From assembly GCA_036555745.1 (NCBI GenBank), contig DATBKV010000243.1, positions 18,333 through 82,332 on the forward strand: a stretch of 64,000 nt of DNA. Direction: 5' to 3'. Under the pieces are notes generated by a model. It saw only the letters and a list, made by a program, of their open reading frames with translations, was not told the DNA's origin and ran no database searches. This document shows positions 50,563 to 58,307 of the stretch, piece by piece. The position numbers were made by a program, and so were the translations under genes. Source of the DNA: VAZQ01 sp036555745. GTDB lineage: Bacteria; Pseudomonadota; Alphaproteobacteria; Rhizobiales; Xanthobacteraceae. Within the stretch, counting starts at the first letter, position 1. Each line of letters starts with the position of its first letter.

Positions 50563-51237
50563 TCAAGCCGCCGGCTGAGGCGCCGGGCCGTTCGCGCGCG
50601 CCGGAAAGCGGTGGAGCAGCTCGACCACCTCCTCGTCCGAGACCTGCCGAAAGTCGGAATAGTAGAAGCCGATTGCGCCGAAGTCGGCGTAGTCCTCGAG
50701 GCAGACGACCTCGTCAGCCTCCTCTCGCATCGCGGCGAGGCTCTCGGTGGGCGCCACCGGCACGGCCAGCACGAGGCGCTCCGGATGGCGCAGGCGGGTG
50801 GCACGCAGCGCCGCACGGGTGGTCGCGCCGGTGGCGATGCCGTCGTCGACCACGATCGCAGTCCGGCCAGCGACGTCGATCCGTTCACGGTCACCCAAAT
50901 AGCGCTGACGCCGCCGTTCGATCTCGGCGAGTTCGCGCTCGCAGACGGCGTTGAAATCCAACTCCTCGATCTCGGCGAGTCGAATGACATCGTCGTTGCG
51001 GACGACCAGGGGCGCCGCGCCGTCGACCACGGCGCCCATCGCCAGCTCCGGCTGGAACGGCACGCCGATCTTGCGGACCAGAATGAGATCGAGGGGAGCC
51101 GCGAGCGCGGCTGCCACCTCTGCGGCCACGACCACTCCACCGCGCGGCAGCGCCAGAACGGCCGGCCGACGGCTCTTGTAATGGGCGAGCGCCGCGGCCA
51201 GCTTGCGCCCGGCGTCCGATCGATCCTTGAACGCCAC
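50563..51237 (-). CDS. Phosphoribosyltransferase-family protein
   Basis: 224 residues of the type I PRTase fold. The PRPP-binding loop is AIVVDDGIATGATTRAALRA and an N-terminal part LALPRGGVVVAAEVA precedes LDLILVRKIGVP. Such proteins occur as stand-alone genes or fused to dienelactone-hydrolase-like domains in bacteria. Here that hydrolase is the gene just upstream, nine bases away. The substrate base is not known. It probably uses PRPP made by the nearby prs product. Confidence 0.88.
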   Translation of the reverse strand: MAFKDRSDAGRKLAAALAHYKSRRPAVLALPRGGVVVAAEVAAALAAPLDLILVRKIGVPFQPELAMGAVVDGAAPLVVRNDDVIRLAEIEELDFNAVCERELAEIERRRQRYLGDRERIDVAGRTAIVVDDGIATGATTRAALRATRLRHPERLVLAVPVAPTESLAAMREEADEVVCLEDYADFGAIGFYYSDFRQVSDEEVVELLHRFPARANGPAPQPAA

Positions 51238-51246
51238 TGGATCCTC

Positions 51247-51969
51247 CTAAGTCGCTCGACCCACGATCTCCGCCGGGGCGGACGAGCCAGGGCCGAGATG
51301 GCGCCGGAACCAGCGCTGGGCGTGCCCGATCACCGCCTCCAGCGCGCCAGGCTCCGGAAACAGATGGCTGGCGCCGGGGACGATCTCCAGCGCCTTGGGC
51401 CCTCTGAGGCGCGCGAACGCCTGCTCGTTGAGCTCGATGACGCCGAAATCGTTTCCGCCCACGATCAGTAACGTCGGCGCACGGACCTGATCAAGCGCGT
51501 CGCCGGCCAAGTCGGGCCGGCCGCCGCGCGAGACGACGGCGCCCACGCGCTTGCCGAGCCGAGCCGCCACCACCAGAGCAGCGGCCGCCCCGGTGCTCGC
51601 GCCGAACAGTCCGAGTGGAAGACCACGCCCGTCGGGTTCACGCTCGAGCCAATCCATGACCTGGACGAGCCGGTCCGCCAGAACCGAGATGTTGAAGACG
51701 TTGGCGCGGTCGGCTTCCTCGCGTTCACTCAGCAGGTCGAACAGCAACGTCGCGACGCCCTGCTGGTTCAGCGCGTCCGCCACAGCCCTGTTACGTGGAC
51801 TGAAGCGGCTCGAACCGCTCCCGTGCACGAACACCACGAGCGCGTAGGCTCGTTTCGGAACGTGCAAGGTTCCGGACAGGCCGACCGGCAGGATTCGGAT
51901 CTCGCGAATTTCATGCATGTGCTGACCAGCGGCTCGCGCGGGGAGCTCGGAAGGAACGACCTGACCCAT
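51247..51969 (-). CDS. Dienelactone-hydrolase-like alpha/beta hydrolase
   Basis: 240 residues. LVVFVHGSGSSRFSPRNRAVADAL (oxyanion region), LGLFGASTGAAAAL with the nucleophile Ser in G-A-S-T-G, LIVGGNDFGV (Asp) and VPGASHLFPEPG (His) complete the triad. ATG 51969 is chosen because the FNR/FixK box would place transcription start near 51993, ruling out the earlier ATGs at 52086 and 52002. AAGG lies upstream. It forms an operon with the phosphoribosyltransferase and perhaps prs; the natural substrate is unknown. Confidence 0.85.
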   Translation of the reverse strand: MGQVVPSELPARAAGQHMHEIREIRILPVGLSGTLHVPKRAYALVVFVHGSGSSRFSPRNRAVADALNQQGVATLLFDLLSEREEADRANVFNISVLADRLVQVMDWLEREPDGRGLPLGLFGASTGAAAALVVAARLGKRVGAVVSRGGRPDLAGDALDQVRAPTLLIVGGNDFGVIELNEQAFARLRGPKALEIVPGASHLFPEPGALEAVIGHAQRWFRRHLGPGSSAPAEIVGRAT

Positions 51970-52027
51970 CCGGCCAACCTTGTTCAATCGGGACGGTTCC
52001 ATTTGAAGGAACGCGCGCGCATGGTTG

Positions 52028-52041
52028 TTGATCCAAATCAA
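52028..52041 (-). promoter_or_regulatory. FNR/FixK-type box for the hydrolase-PRTase operon
   Basis: TTGATCCAAATCAA, perfect match to TTGAT-N4-ATCAA, centred 65.5 bp before ATG 51969. It also lies 220 bp before the divergent PhaC-like gene. Confidence 0.8.
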
Positions 52042-52254
52042 GGGCGGTGCAGGGAAGGTACCGAAGATTTGAGCCTTCGATTGCACGCAACCTGACGGTC
52101 ACAAGGCGCCGTCGGAAGCCAACCATCCGGCAACGTTTCGGCGAATTCGCGGTATGCTGCACACCTCGGCTCGACCTGCCACGCCCGGTTGCCTGCACTC
52201 GGAGAAATTCGACAAAGTCAGCAAGGGATCGGGCCGCTGCCAAGGACGGCCTCG

Positions 52255-53313
52255 ATGAACGACGCGATGAACGCCTGGCAGCGAGCGCACTTCGGCTGGG
52301 CCGACGTGCTACGTCGCGCCCAGGGCGATGCGTTCGGAGCATGGGGACTGGGACCGGATGAATGCCCCTACCGCGTCGTTGCCGCGGGCTCCCACTGGCG
52401 CTTGCGCGACTACGGCGGGCAGGATAGCTCCGCTTGTTTCCTTATTGTCGCAGCGCCCATCAAGCGACCGTACATCTGGGATCTCGCCCCCTCGGTGAGC
52501 ACCATTCGATTTTGCCTGCGGAGCGACTTGCACGTCTTTCTACTGGAATGGCTGCCGGCATTGCCGCAACTCGCGAACAACGGCCTCGACGAATACGGGC
52601 AAGCGATCGCAGAATGCATCGCCGAGATCAGCGGCAAGGCGCGGGGCACGAAACCGTTCCTCGCCGGGCATTCGCTCGGCGGCACGCTCGCCGCCATCTT
52701 TGCGGCCTCGGCGCCGCAAAGTATTCGCGGGCTCGTGCTGCTCGGTGCACCGCTCTGTTTCGAGCCGCAGACGAGTCAATTCCGCGACGCGCTCGTCTCC
52801 TTAGCTCCGGCCGCGATGTCCGAAACCGAAACCTTTCCGGGCTCGCTCATATCGCATATGAGCGCGATGGCGTCGCCCGCCACCTTCATATGGTCGCGGC
52901 TGATCGATGCCGCCCTCTGCATCGCCGACCAGCAAGCACTCGACGTCCATGCCCGGGTCGAGCGTTGGGCGCTCGACGAGGTGCCGCTTCCCGGCAAATT
53001 GGTGCACCACATCATCGACTGGCTGTACCGCGAAAATCGCTTTTGTCGAGGCGTCTTGCAGGCCGGTGCGACGTTGATCGGACCGGCCTGCCTGTCGGCG
53101 CCCACGCTCGCGGTCATCAACGCCGCCGACGACGTGGCCCCGGTCGCGTCAGTCAAGCCGTTCATCGACGCGATGCCTGCGGGCTGCGCACGCCTCATCG
53201 CCTATCCCGGCGAGGTCGGGGTCTGCTTGCAGCATCTCGCGGTCCTGGTCGGGCGGCAGGCGCACGCGCGGGTATGGCCGCAGGTGATATCCTGGCTCAA
53301 TGCGTGCAGCTGA
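52255..53313 (+). CDS. PHA-synthase-family alpha/beta hydrolase with Ser nucleophile
   Basis: 352 residues. The fold and segments (IWDLAPSVSTIRFCLRSDLHVFLLEW, FLAGHSLGGTLAAIF, LAVINAADDVAPVASVKPF) resemble the PhaC core. But the nucleophile elbow is G-H-S140-L-G-G, whereas polymerising PHA synthases have Cys in that place (as in the gene at 53713). It may be a hydrolase acting on PHA or oligomers, or an accessory protein. ATG 52255 is preferred over the frame start at 52189. It is followed by a small acidic protein gene and the true phaC. Confidence 0.75.
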   Translation: MNDAMNAWQRAHFGWADVLRRAQGDAFGAWGLGPDECPYRVVAAGSHWRLRDYGGQDSSACFLIVAAPIKRPYIWDLAPSVSTIRFCLRSDLHVFLLEWLPALPQLANNGLDEYGQAIAECIAEISGKARGTKPFLAGHSLGGTLAAIFAASAPQSIRGLVLLGAPLCFEPQTSQFRDALVSLAPAAMSETETFPGSLISHMSAMASPATFIWSRLIDAALCIADQQALDVHARVERWALDEVPLPGKLVHHIIDWLYRENRFCRGVLQAGATLIGPACLSAPTLAVINAADDVAPVASVKPFIDAMPAGCARLIAYPGEVGVCLQHLAVLVGRQAHARVWPQVISWLNACS

Positions 53314-53389
53314 ACTCCGGCAGGAACGCGAGAACCGTGCCTGTGGTTCGGCTTACGGCTCGAAGCCGGGATCTGCCGTCCAACCGATA

Positions 53390-53403
53390 TTGATCTATCG
53401 CAA
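53390..53403 (+). promoter_or_regulatory. Weak FixK-like box
   Basis: TTGATCTATCGCAA, two mismatches to TTGAT-N4-ATCAA but fitting the looser TTG(A/C)-N8-(T/G)CAA pattern of FixK. It is centred 64.5 bp before ATG 53461. Confidence 0.4.
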
Positions 53404-53460
53404 GGCCGCTCGCGGGCTGGACAGTCTACCTTGTCAGAAATTCGACGGGCAGGCCATCAC

Positions 53461-53667
53461 ATGAACCCGGAAAAAGCCGCCGCTGCGGCTCGTTTCGTTC
53501 CTAAGAAGCGGCAGAGACACCATTCGTACGACGAGAGCGTCGATGAGCCGGCAAAGCTTCTTGAGCAGGAGGCGGTAGAGATCGAGGAGGAAATTCCCCT
53601 AGACGACAGCGAGGCGGTCGAAAGGGCCGAGCCGGAGGATCGCGAGCTGCCCGCATTCGAGGAATGA
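53461..53667 (+). CDS. Small acidic protein of unknown function, 68 aa
   Basis: A basic N-terminal third (RFVPKKRQRHHSY) is followed by a very acidic remainder (LLEQEAVEIEEEIPLDDSEAVER). It is likely disordered or helical. The family is not recognised. It lies between the two PHA-synthase-family genes, 45 bp before phaC, so a role with PHA granules is possible but unproven. The weak FixK-like box supports the ATG at 53461 over the TTG at 53431. Confidence 0.6.
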   Translation: MNPEKAAAAARFVPKKRQRHHSYDESVDEPAKLLEQEAVEIEEEIPLDDSEAVERAEPEDRELPAFEE

Positions 53668-53712
53668 CACTGGCCATCTCGCAGGCCGACAGATCGCAAG
53701 AAACTCGCCCAC

Positions 53713-55620
53713 ATGAGCACGAGCCCAGCGCCCGAGACCGCAGCTACCGCTTCCCCGCCACAGCCGGCGGACGATATCGGCCGGCGCCGAAGGACAATCC
53801 TGCAGCTCCTGTCCGCGCCTGCGGTGCCATCCGACCGCGCTCCGCCCGGCGCGGAACCGGCGCGGGAGATCGATGCGCGCGACTCCTTTGCGGTGACAGC
53901 GCTTGCCGACATCACCGACCGCTCGCTGCACGCCGCCGTGGCGCGCTTCACCGCCGGGCTGTCGCCCGCGGCGCTCGCCCACGCCTATCTGGATTGGGCG
54001 ACGCATCTCATCTACTCGCCGGGCAAGCGATTGCAGCTTGTGGACAAGGCCGTGAGGAAGGCGGTTCGATTCGCCAACTACGCATCCCATTGCGTAGCCC
54101 TGGGGCACACGGCGGCGCCCTGCTGCATCGAGCCGCTGCAGCAGGACCGGCGCTTCGTTAGCGAGGACTGGCAGAAGTGGCCGTACAATCTCGTTTACCA
54201 AGCCTTTTTGCTCAATCAGCAATGGTGGCACAATGCCACGGTCGGCGTGCGCGGGGTCACCAAGCAGCATGAGAACATGGTCGAGTTCGCATCGCGCCAG
54301 ATCCTCGACATGTTCTCGCCCTCGAATTTCATCCTGACCAATCCCGAGATTCAGCAGCGTACGCTTAGAACCGCCGGCATGAACCTCGTCACCGGCGTGC
54401 AGAACCTGATCGAGGACTGGGAGCGCAGCGTCAGCGGAAAAAAGCCGGTCGGTAGCGAAAACTTCGTGGTCGGCCGCGATGTCGCGATCACTCCCGGCAA
54501 GGTGGTCTATCGCAACAAGCTCATCGAGCTCATTCAATACGCCCCCGCCACCGACAGAGTGCGACCAGAGCCGGTGCTGATCGTGCCGGCCTGGATCATG
54601 AAGTACTACATCCTCGATCTCTCGCCGCGGAACTCCCTGGTGAAGTACCTCACCGAGCAGGGCTTTACGGTGTTCATGATCTCCTGGAACAATCCCGGGC
54701 CGTCCGATCGCGATCTCGGCATGGAGGACTATCGCACGCTCGGCCCGATGGCGGCGCTCGACGCGATAGGGGCCATCATGCCGGATCAGAAGGTTCACGC
54801 TGTCGGCTACTGCCTCGGCGGCACGCTGATGGCGATCGCGGCGGCCGCCATGGCGCGCGACGGCGACCAACGGCTCAAATCGTTGACGCTGCTGGCCGCG
54901 CAGACGGACTTCACGGAGGCCGGCGAGCTGATGCTTTTCATCAACGAGGGTCAGCTCGCCTTTCTCGACGACATGATGTGGGAACAGGGCTTTCTCGACA
55001 CGCGGCAGATGGCCGGCGCGTTCCAGATGCTGCGCTCGAACGACCTCGTCTGGTCGTACATGATCCGCAACTACCTGATGGGCGAACGCGAGCCGATGAG
55101 CGACCTGATGGCGTGGAACGCCGACGCCACGCGCATGCCCTACCGCATGCACTCCCAATATCTGCGCCATCTCTTTCTCGACAATGATCTCGCCGAAGGA
55201 CGCTTCGAGGCCGCCGGCAAGCCGGTTGCACTCACCGACATCCGCGTGCCGGTCTTCGCTGTTGGCACGGAGCGCGATCATGTGGCGCCGTGGCGCTCGA
55301 CCCACAAGATTCACCTGCTGACCGACACCGAGGTCACCTACCTGCTCACCACCGGCGGCCACAATGTGGGGATCGTGTCGGAGCCGAACGGCCGCAATCG
55401 CAGCTACCGCGTGATGACCAAGAGCGCGAGCGAGCATTACGTCGCCCCCGCGACCTGGCTGGCCCAAGTGCCGCGCCAGCAGGGCTCCTGGTGGCCGGAA
55501 TGGACAGCCTGGCTCAAGGCGCGCTCCGGCGAGCCGATCGTCTCGGCCCCCATCACCGCGATCGGGGCCGGTCTTGCGCCGCTGGGCGATGCGCCCGGGA
55601 CCTACGTGTTCCAGGAGTGA
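53713..55620 (+). CDS. phaC: Class I poly(3-hydroxyalkanoate) synthase
   Basis: 635 residues. An N-terminal PhaC domain (WPYNLVYQAFLLNQQWWHNAT) is followed by the alpha/beta core with the lipase-like box G-Y-C367-L-G-G, where Cys is the polymerising nucleophile. Asp in GTERDHVAPW and His in TTGGHNVGI complete the triad. It polymerises 3-hydroxyacyl-CoA into storage polyester in the cytoplasm. No phaA, phaB or phasin gene is adjacent. PHA accumulation as an electron sink under low oxygen fits the neighbouring genes. Confidence 0.93.
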   Translation: MSTSPAPETAATASPPQPADDIGRRRRTILQLLSAPAVPSDRAPPGAEPAREIDARDSFAVTALADITDRSLHAAVARFTAGLSPAALAHAYLDWATHLIYSPGKRLQLVDKAVRKAVRFANYASHCVALGHTAAPCCIEPLQQDRRFVSEDWQKWPYNLVYQAFLLNQQWWHNATVGVRGVTKQHENMVEFASRQILDMFSPSNFILTNPEIQQRTLRTAGMNLVTGVQNLIEDWERSVSGKKPVGSENFVVGRDVAITPGKVVYRNKLIELIQYAPATDRVRPEPVLIVPAWIMKYYILDLSPRNSLVKYLTEQGFTVFMISWNNPGPSDRDLGMEDYRTLGPMAALDAIGAIMPDQKVHAVGYCLGGTLMAIAAAAMARDGDQRLKSLTLLAAQTDFTEAGELMLFINEGQLAFLDDMMWEQGFLDTRQMAGAFQMLRSNDLVWSYMIRNYLMGEREPMSDLMAWNADATRMPYRMHSQYLRHLFLDNDLAEGRFEAAGKPVALTDIRVPVFAVGTERDHVAPWRSTHKIHLLTDTEVTYLLTTGGHNVGIVSEPNGRNRSYRVMTKSASEHYVAPATWLAQVPRQQGSWWPEWTAWLKARSGEPIVSAPITAIGAGLAPLGDAPGTYVFQE

Positions 55621-55816
55621 GCGGATAATCGGCGCCGGCGTCCGACCCGCGCGGCCTGCGAGCTTCCAGGCTGGTTGCCGCTGCATGGAATTTGGGCAAG
55701 GTGGCTGCTTGCCAGGGTTCCGAGCCGGAAATTTTTCGCGGTCCGCAGGGTTATAGTTTATCGGACGCGAGATGGGGCGTGCTCTGCGTCCGTTTGGAAC
55801 CAGACGGAGACGTCAA

Positions 55817-56089
55817 GTGAAAAGCGCTCACACGGTCGGCTTTGCGTTGCTGGCGGCGATGATCGCGACGCTCGCGGCCACACCCGCCGAGGCTCAGTCC
55901 AGCCGGAGAAACTACCGCGGGCCGACCGCCTACGATTCCCAGGCGAATCCGCATTACGGGTTCGGCCGACGCGTCCCGGTGCAGCCAAACGATGTGGTCA
56001 CGGGCGGCCGGATCATCGGTCGCGACCCCGATCCATTCATTCGGGGCGAGCTTTTGCGCCATTACAATTCCGGCTGGCCCGACCCATGA
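55817..56089 (+). CDS. Small exported protein of unknown function, 90 aa
   Basis: The GTG start at 55817 has GGAGACGTCAA before it and opens a clear signal peptide (VKSAHTVGFALLAAMIATLAATPAEAQ). The mature part is about 63 residues, rich in Arg, Tyr, Asn and Pro (SSRRNYRGPTAYDSQANPHY), without Cys. It is likely periplasmic. The family is not recognised; Tyr/Arg-rich small exported proteins are common in this bacterial group. It is convergent with the CBS gene. Confidence 0.7.
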   Translation: MKSAHTVGFALLAAMIATLAATPAEAQSSRRNYRGPTAYDSQANPHYGFGRRVPVQPNDVVTGGRIIGRDPDPFIRGELLRHYNSGWPDP

Positions 56090-56117
56090 TCGGCCCGGAT
56101 GCTTGGGTTAGCCGAAT

Positions 56118-56546
56118 CTACGGCCTCTCCGTGCTCTCCCTGAGCGCACGCATGACATCCTCGCGCGAGATCATGCCCCGCAGCTGGCGCTCGGCCGACA
56201 GGACCGGAAAGCTGCGCGCCTTGCTGCTCACCATCAGCTGTAGAATGCGGGTCAGCGGCATGTCCGGAGCAACGTGCACGACCGCCTCCGTCATCACCTC
56301 TCCCGCCTTCCGTCGCATCAGCTCGCTGTAATGCGGCACCATCTGGCCGGGGGTGAAGGCAAAGACGCGCAGGAAGTCGAATTTGGTCACGATGCCCACC
56401 ACCGTGCCATCCTCCACCACCGGGAACGAATTGAAATCGTGCTTGTCGAACAACGCCCCCAGCTCGGCCATGGTGATCTGGCGAGTGACGCTGACGACCG
56501 CGCGCGTCATATACTGATCCGCCGCGCAGGCGAGAAACCGATACAT
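56118..56546 (-). CDS. Two-CBS-domain protein
   Basis: 142 residues made of two CBS motifs: ITMAELGALFDKHDFNSFPVVEDGTVVGIVTKFDFLR, then MPLTRILQLMVSSKARSFPVLSAERQLRGMISREDVMRAL. ATG 56546 follows GAGGGGGGAGCG; the open frame to 56636 adds a Ser/Thr-rich stretch without likeness. It probably senses adenosine nucleotides. It lies 96 bp after two universal stress genes on the same strand, and may be the last gene of the mgtA-usp-usp operon. Confidence 0.85.
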   Translation of the reverse strand: MYRFLACAADQYMTRAVVSVTRQITMAELGALFDKHDFNSFPVVEDGTVVGIVTKFDFLRVFAFTPGQMVPHYSELMRRKAGEVMTEAVVHVAPDMPLTRILQLMVSSKARSFPVLSAERQLRGMISREDVMRALRESTERP

Positions 56547-56642
56547 CGCTCCCCCCTCGCTCCTTTCGGGTTGCGCGGCTGTCGGCCTAGTGTTCGAGGA
56601 TGAACTCGCAGTCATTTTTTTAAATCCCGCCATCACGTCCGC

Positions 56643-57464
56643 TCAGTGCGAAAACAGGCAGCACAACGGGCTCTCCGCCAACAGGCCGCGCGTCACCCCG
56701 CCGAACATCCATTCGCCCAATCGGCTGCGTCCATATCCTCCGGCAACGATCAAATCCGCCTTCTCGTCGCGGGCGACTCGAATAATCTCCTGCGCAACGG
56801 GTCGTTGCGTGTGAAGACACGCGGTCGCTCGCACCCCAACCTTCTGGCGTCGCAGATAGTTGGCGACATCCTCAAGGCGCCGCTGGCTTTGTGCCTCGGT
56901 CCCGTACTCGCAGATCTCAACGATCGTCGACTCATGTGCCTGCTGGAGAAGCGGCAATGCGTCCTGCACAGCGCGGCGCGCCTCGCGGCTGTCCTTCCAG
57001 GCCACCACCACGCGGCGCGATGCGAGCACATCAACCCCGTCGGGCACGAGCAGGACCGGCCGTCCGCAGCGAAGAATGGTGACGCCCGGATCGAGCGAAT
57101 AGTAGAGATCGGCCGAGTCCGCCGGCCGGCCTACGACGACGAGATCCGCCGCTCGCGCTTCGCGTGCGACCAGGCGGTTTACGTCATCGACCGCCCCTCG
57201 CCATTCCACGTGCTTGATTCGCTCGGCCTCGGCACGAAACTTCGTCCCGATGTCGGCAAGCAGCGCGGTCAGCTCTCGCTGCTCGGCATCGCTGTCGTCT
57301 GCCGCGACCGCGATATCGTCGGCGAGGAACGACGGCAGATACGGGCGGCCGGCGATGCCAATCAGGGCAGCCTGCAACCGCATCGCCAAGTCCGCCGCGA
57401 GGCGTAGCCGATGGTGCGAGGCCCGGCTCGCATCAAAATGCACCATGATAGCCGCGTACGCCAT
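56643..57464 (-). CDS. Universal stress protein, tandem UspA domains, C-terminal CC motif
   Basis: 273 residues. Two UspA domains; the second has VAGGYGRSRLGEWMFGGVT and the protein ends SPLCCLFSH, so the adjacent Cys pair is kept. The start MAYAAIMVHFDASRAS matches the group. It lies 15 bp after another Usp gene of the same type on the same strand, so the two look like a tandem duplication. Co-transcription with the Mg2+-type ATPase upstream is likely. Confidence 0.9.
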   Translation of the reverse strand: MAYAAIMVHFDASRASHHRLRLAADLAMRLQAALIGIAGRPYLPSFLADDIAVAADDSDAEQRELTALLADIGTKFRAEAERIKHVEWRGAVDDVNRLVAREARAADLVVVGRPADSADLYYSLDPGVTILRCGRPVLLVPDGVDVLASRRVVVAWKDSREARRAVQDALPLLQQAHESTIVEICEYGTEAQSQRRLEDVANYLRRQKVGVRATACLHTQRPVAQEIIRVARDEKADLIVAGGYGRSRLGEWMFGGVTRGLLAESPLCCLFSH

Positions 57465-57479
57465 CGCTTTCCCCAGACT

Positions 57480-58307
57480 TCAGTGCGAGAACAAGCAGCA
57501 GATCGGGCTTTCCATCAGCATGTCGCGGGTCACGCCCCCGAATGCCCATTCACCTAGCCGCGAGTGCCCGTACGCGCCGGTGACGAGCAGGTCGATGTTC
57601 TCGTCCTCGATCACTCGCAACAGCGAATTCGACGCGGTGACGTCGGCGGGCCGCACCCGCTCGGCAATGATCTCGATGCCGTGCCGCCGGAGATAGCGTC
57701 CGACGTCCTGGACGCGACGGGCGGACTCTTCCACGCTGCTTGCTTCCTCCGAAATTTCGACGAGCAGCACGCTCTCGGCTTGTTGCAGCAAGGGCAGCGC
57801 GTCACGCACGGCGCGGCGCGCCTCGCGGGTGTCCTTCCAGGCGATCGCGATTCGTTTCGGCACGAACGAGGCCAAGTCCTTAGGTACCACGAGGACCGGG
57901 CGGCCGACCTTGAGCAAAAGGGTACCGGGATCGAGAGCGCGGAACGGGTCCTTGTTTTCCGGAGCATTGCCGATGATGACGAGATCGGCCGCGCGCGCCT
58001 CCCGCGCGAGCGCCTCGGTCGGGTAGTCGAGGACGGAACGCCACTCCGGCGGCGGGTCCATTTTGCCGACCACCCCGCAAAATGCTTTGCCTTTCTGATC
58101 GAGCAGCGAGCGCATGTCCTGCAGGTGGGGCTCGGACGGAAGGGGCTCGTTGCGCGCCTCGTCGGCGAGAAAGACCGACATCGGTGCCCACCCGGCCAAC
58201 CCGATCAGGTGCGCATGGAAGCGGCCGGCGAGATCGGCGGCAATTTCGACGCGACCGCTCAGCTCCGCGTCCACGTCGACATGCACCATCAGCGTCGCGT
58301 ACGACAT
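57480..58307 (-). CDS. Universal stress protein, tandem UspA domains, C-terminal CC motif
   Basis: 275 residues. Two UspA domains, with TGAYGHSRLGEWAFGGVT in the second and the ending SPICCLFSH. The start MSYATLMVHVDVD overlaps the 3' end of the mgtA-type gene by 19 bp, implying an operon and translational coupling. It is similar throughout to its neighbour at 56643 and to those at 10821 and 23259. Confidence 0.9.
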   Translation of the reverse strand: MSYATLMVHVDVDAELSGRVEIAADLAGRFHAHLIGLAGWAPMSVFLADEARNEPLPSEPHLQDMRSLLDQKGKAFCGVVGKMDPPPEWRSVLDYPTEALAREARAADLVIIGNAPENKDPFRALDPGTLLLKVGRPVLVVPKDLASFVPKRIAIAWKDTREARRAVRDALPLLQQAESVLLVEISEEASSVEESARRVQDVGRYLRRHGIEIIAERVRPADVTASNSLLRVIEDENIDLLVTGAYGHSRLGEWAFGGVTRDMLMESPICCLFSH

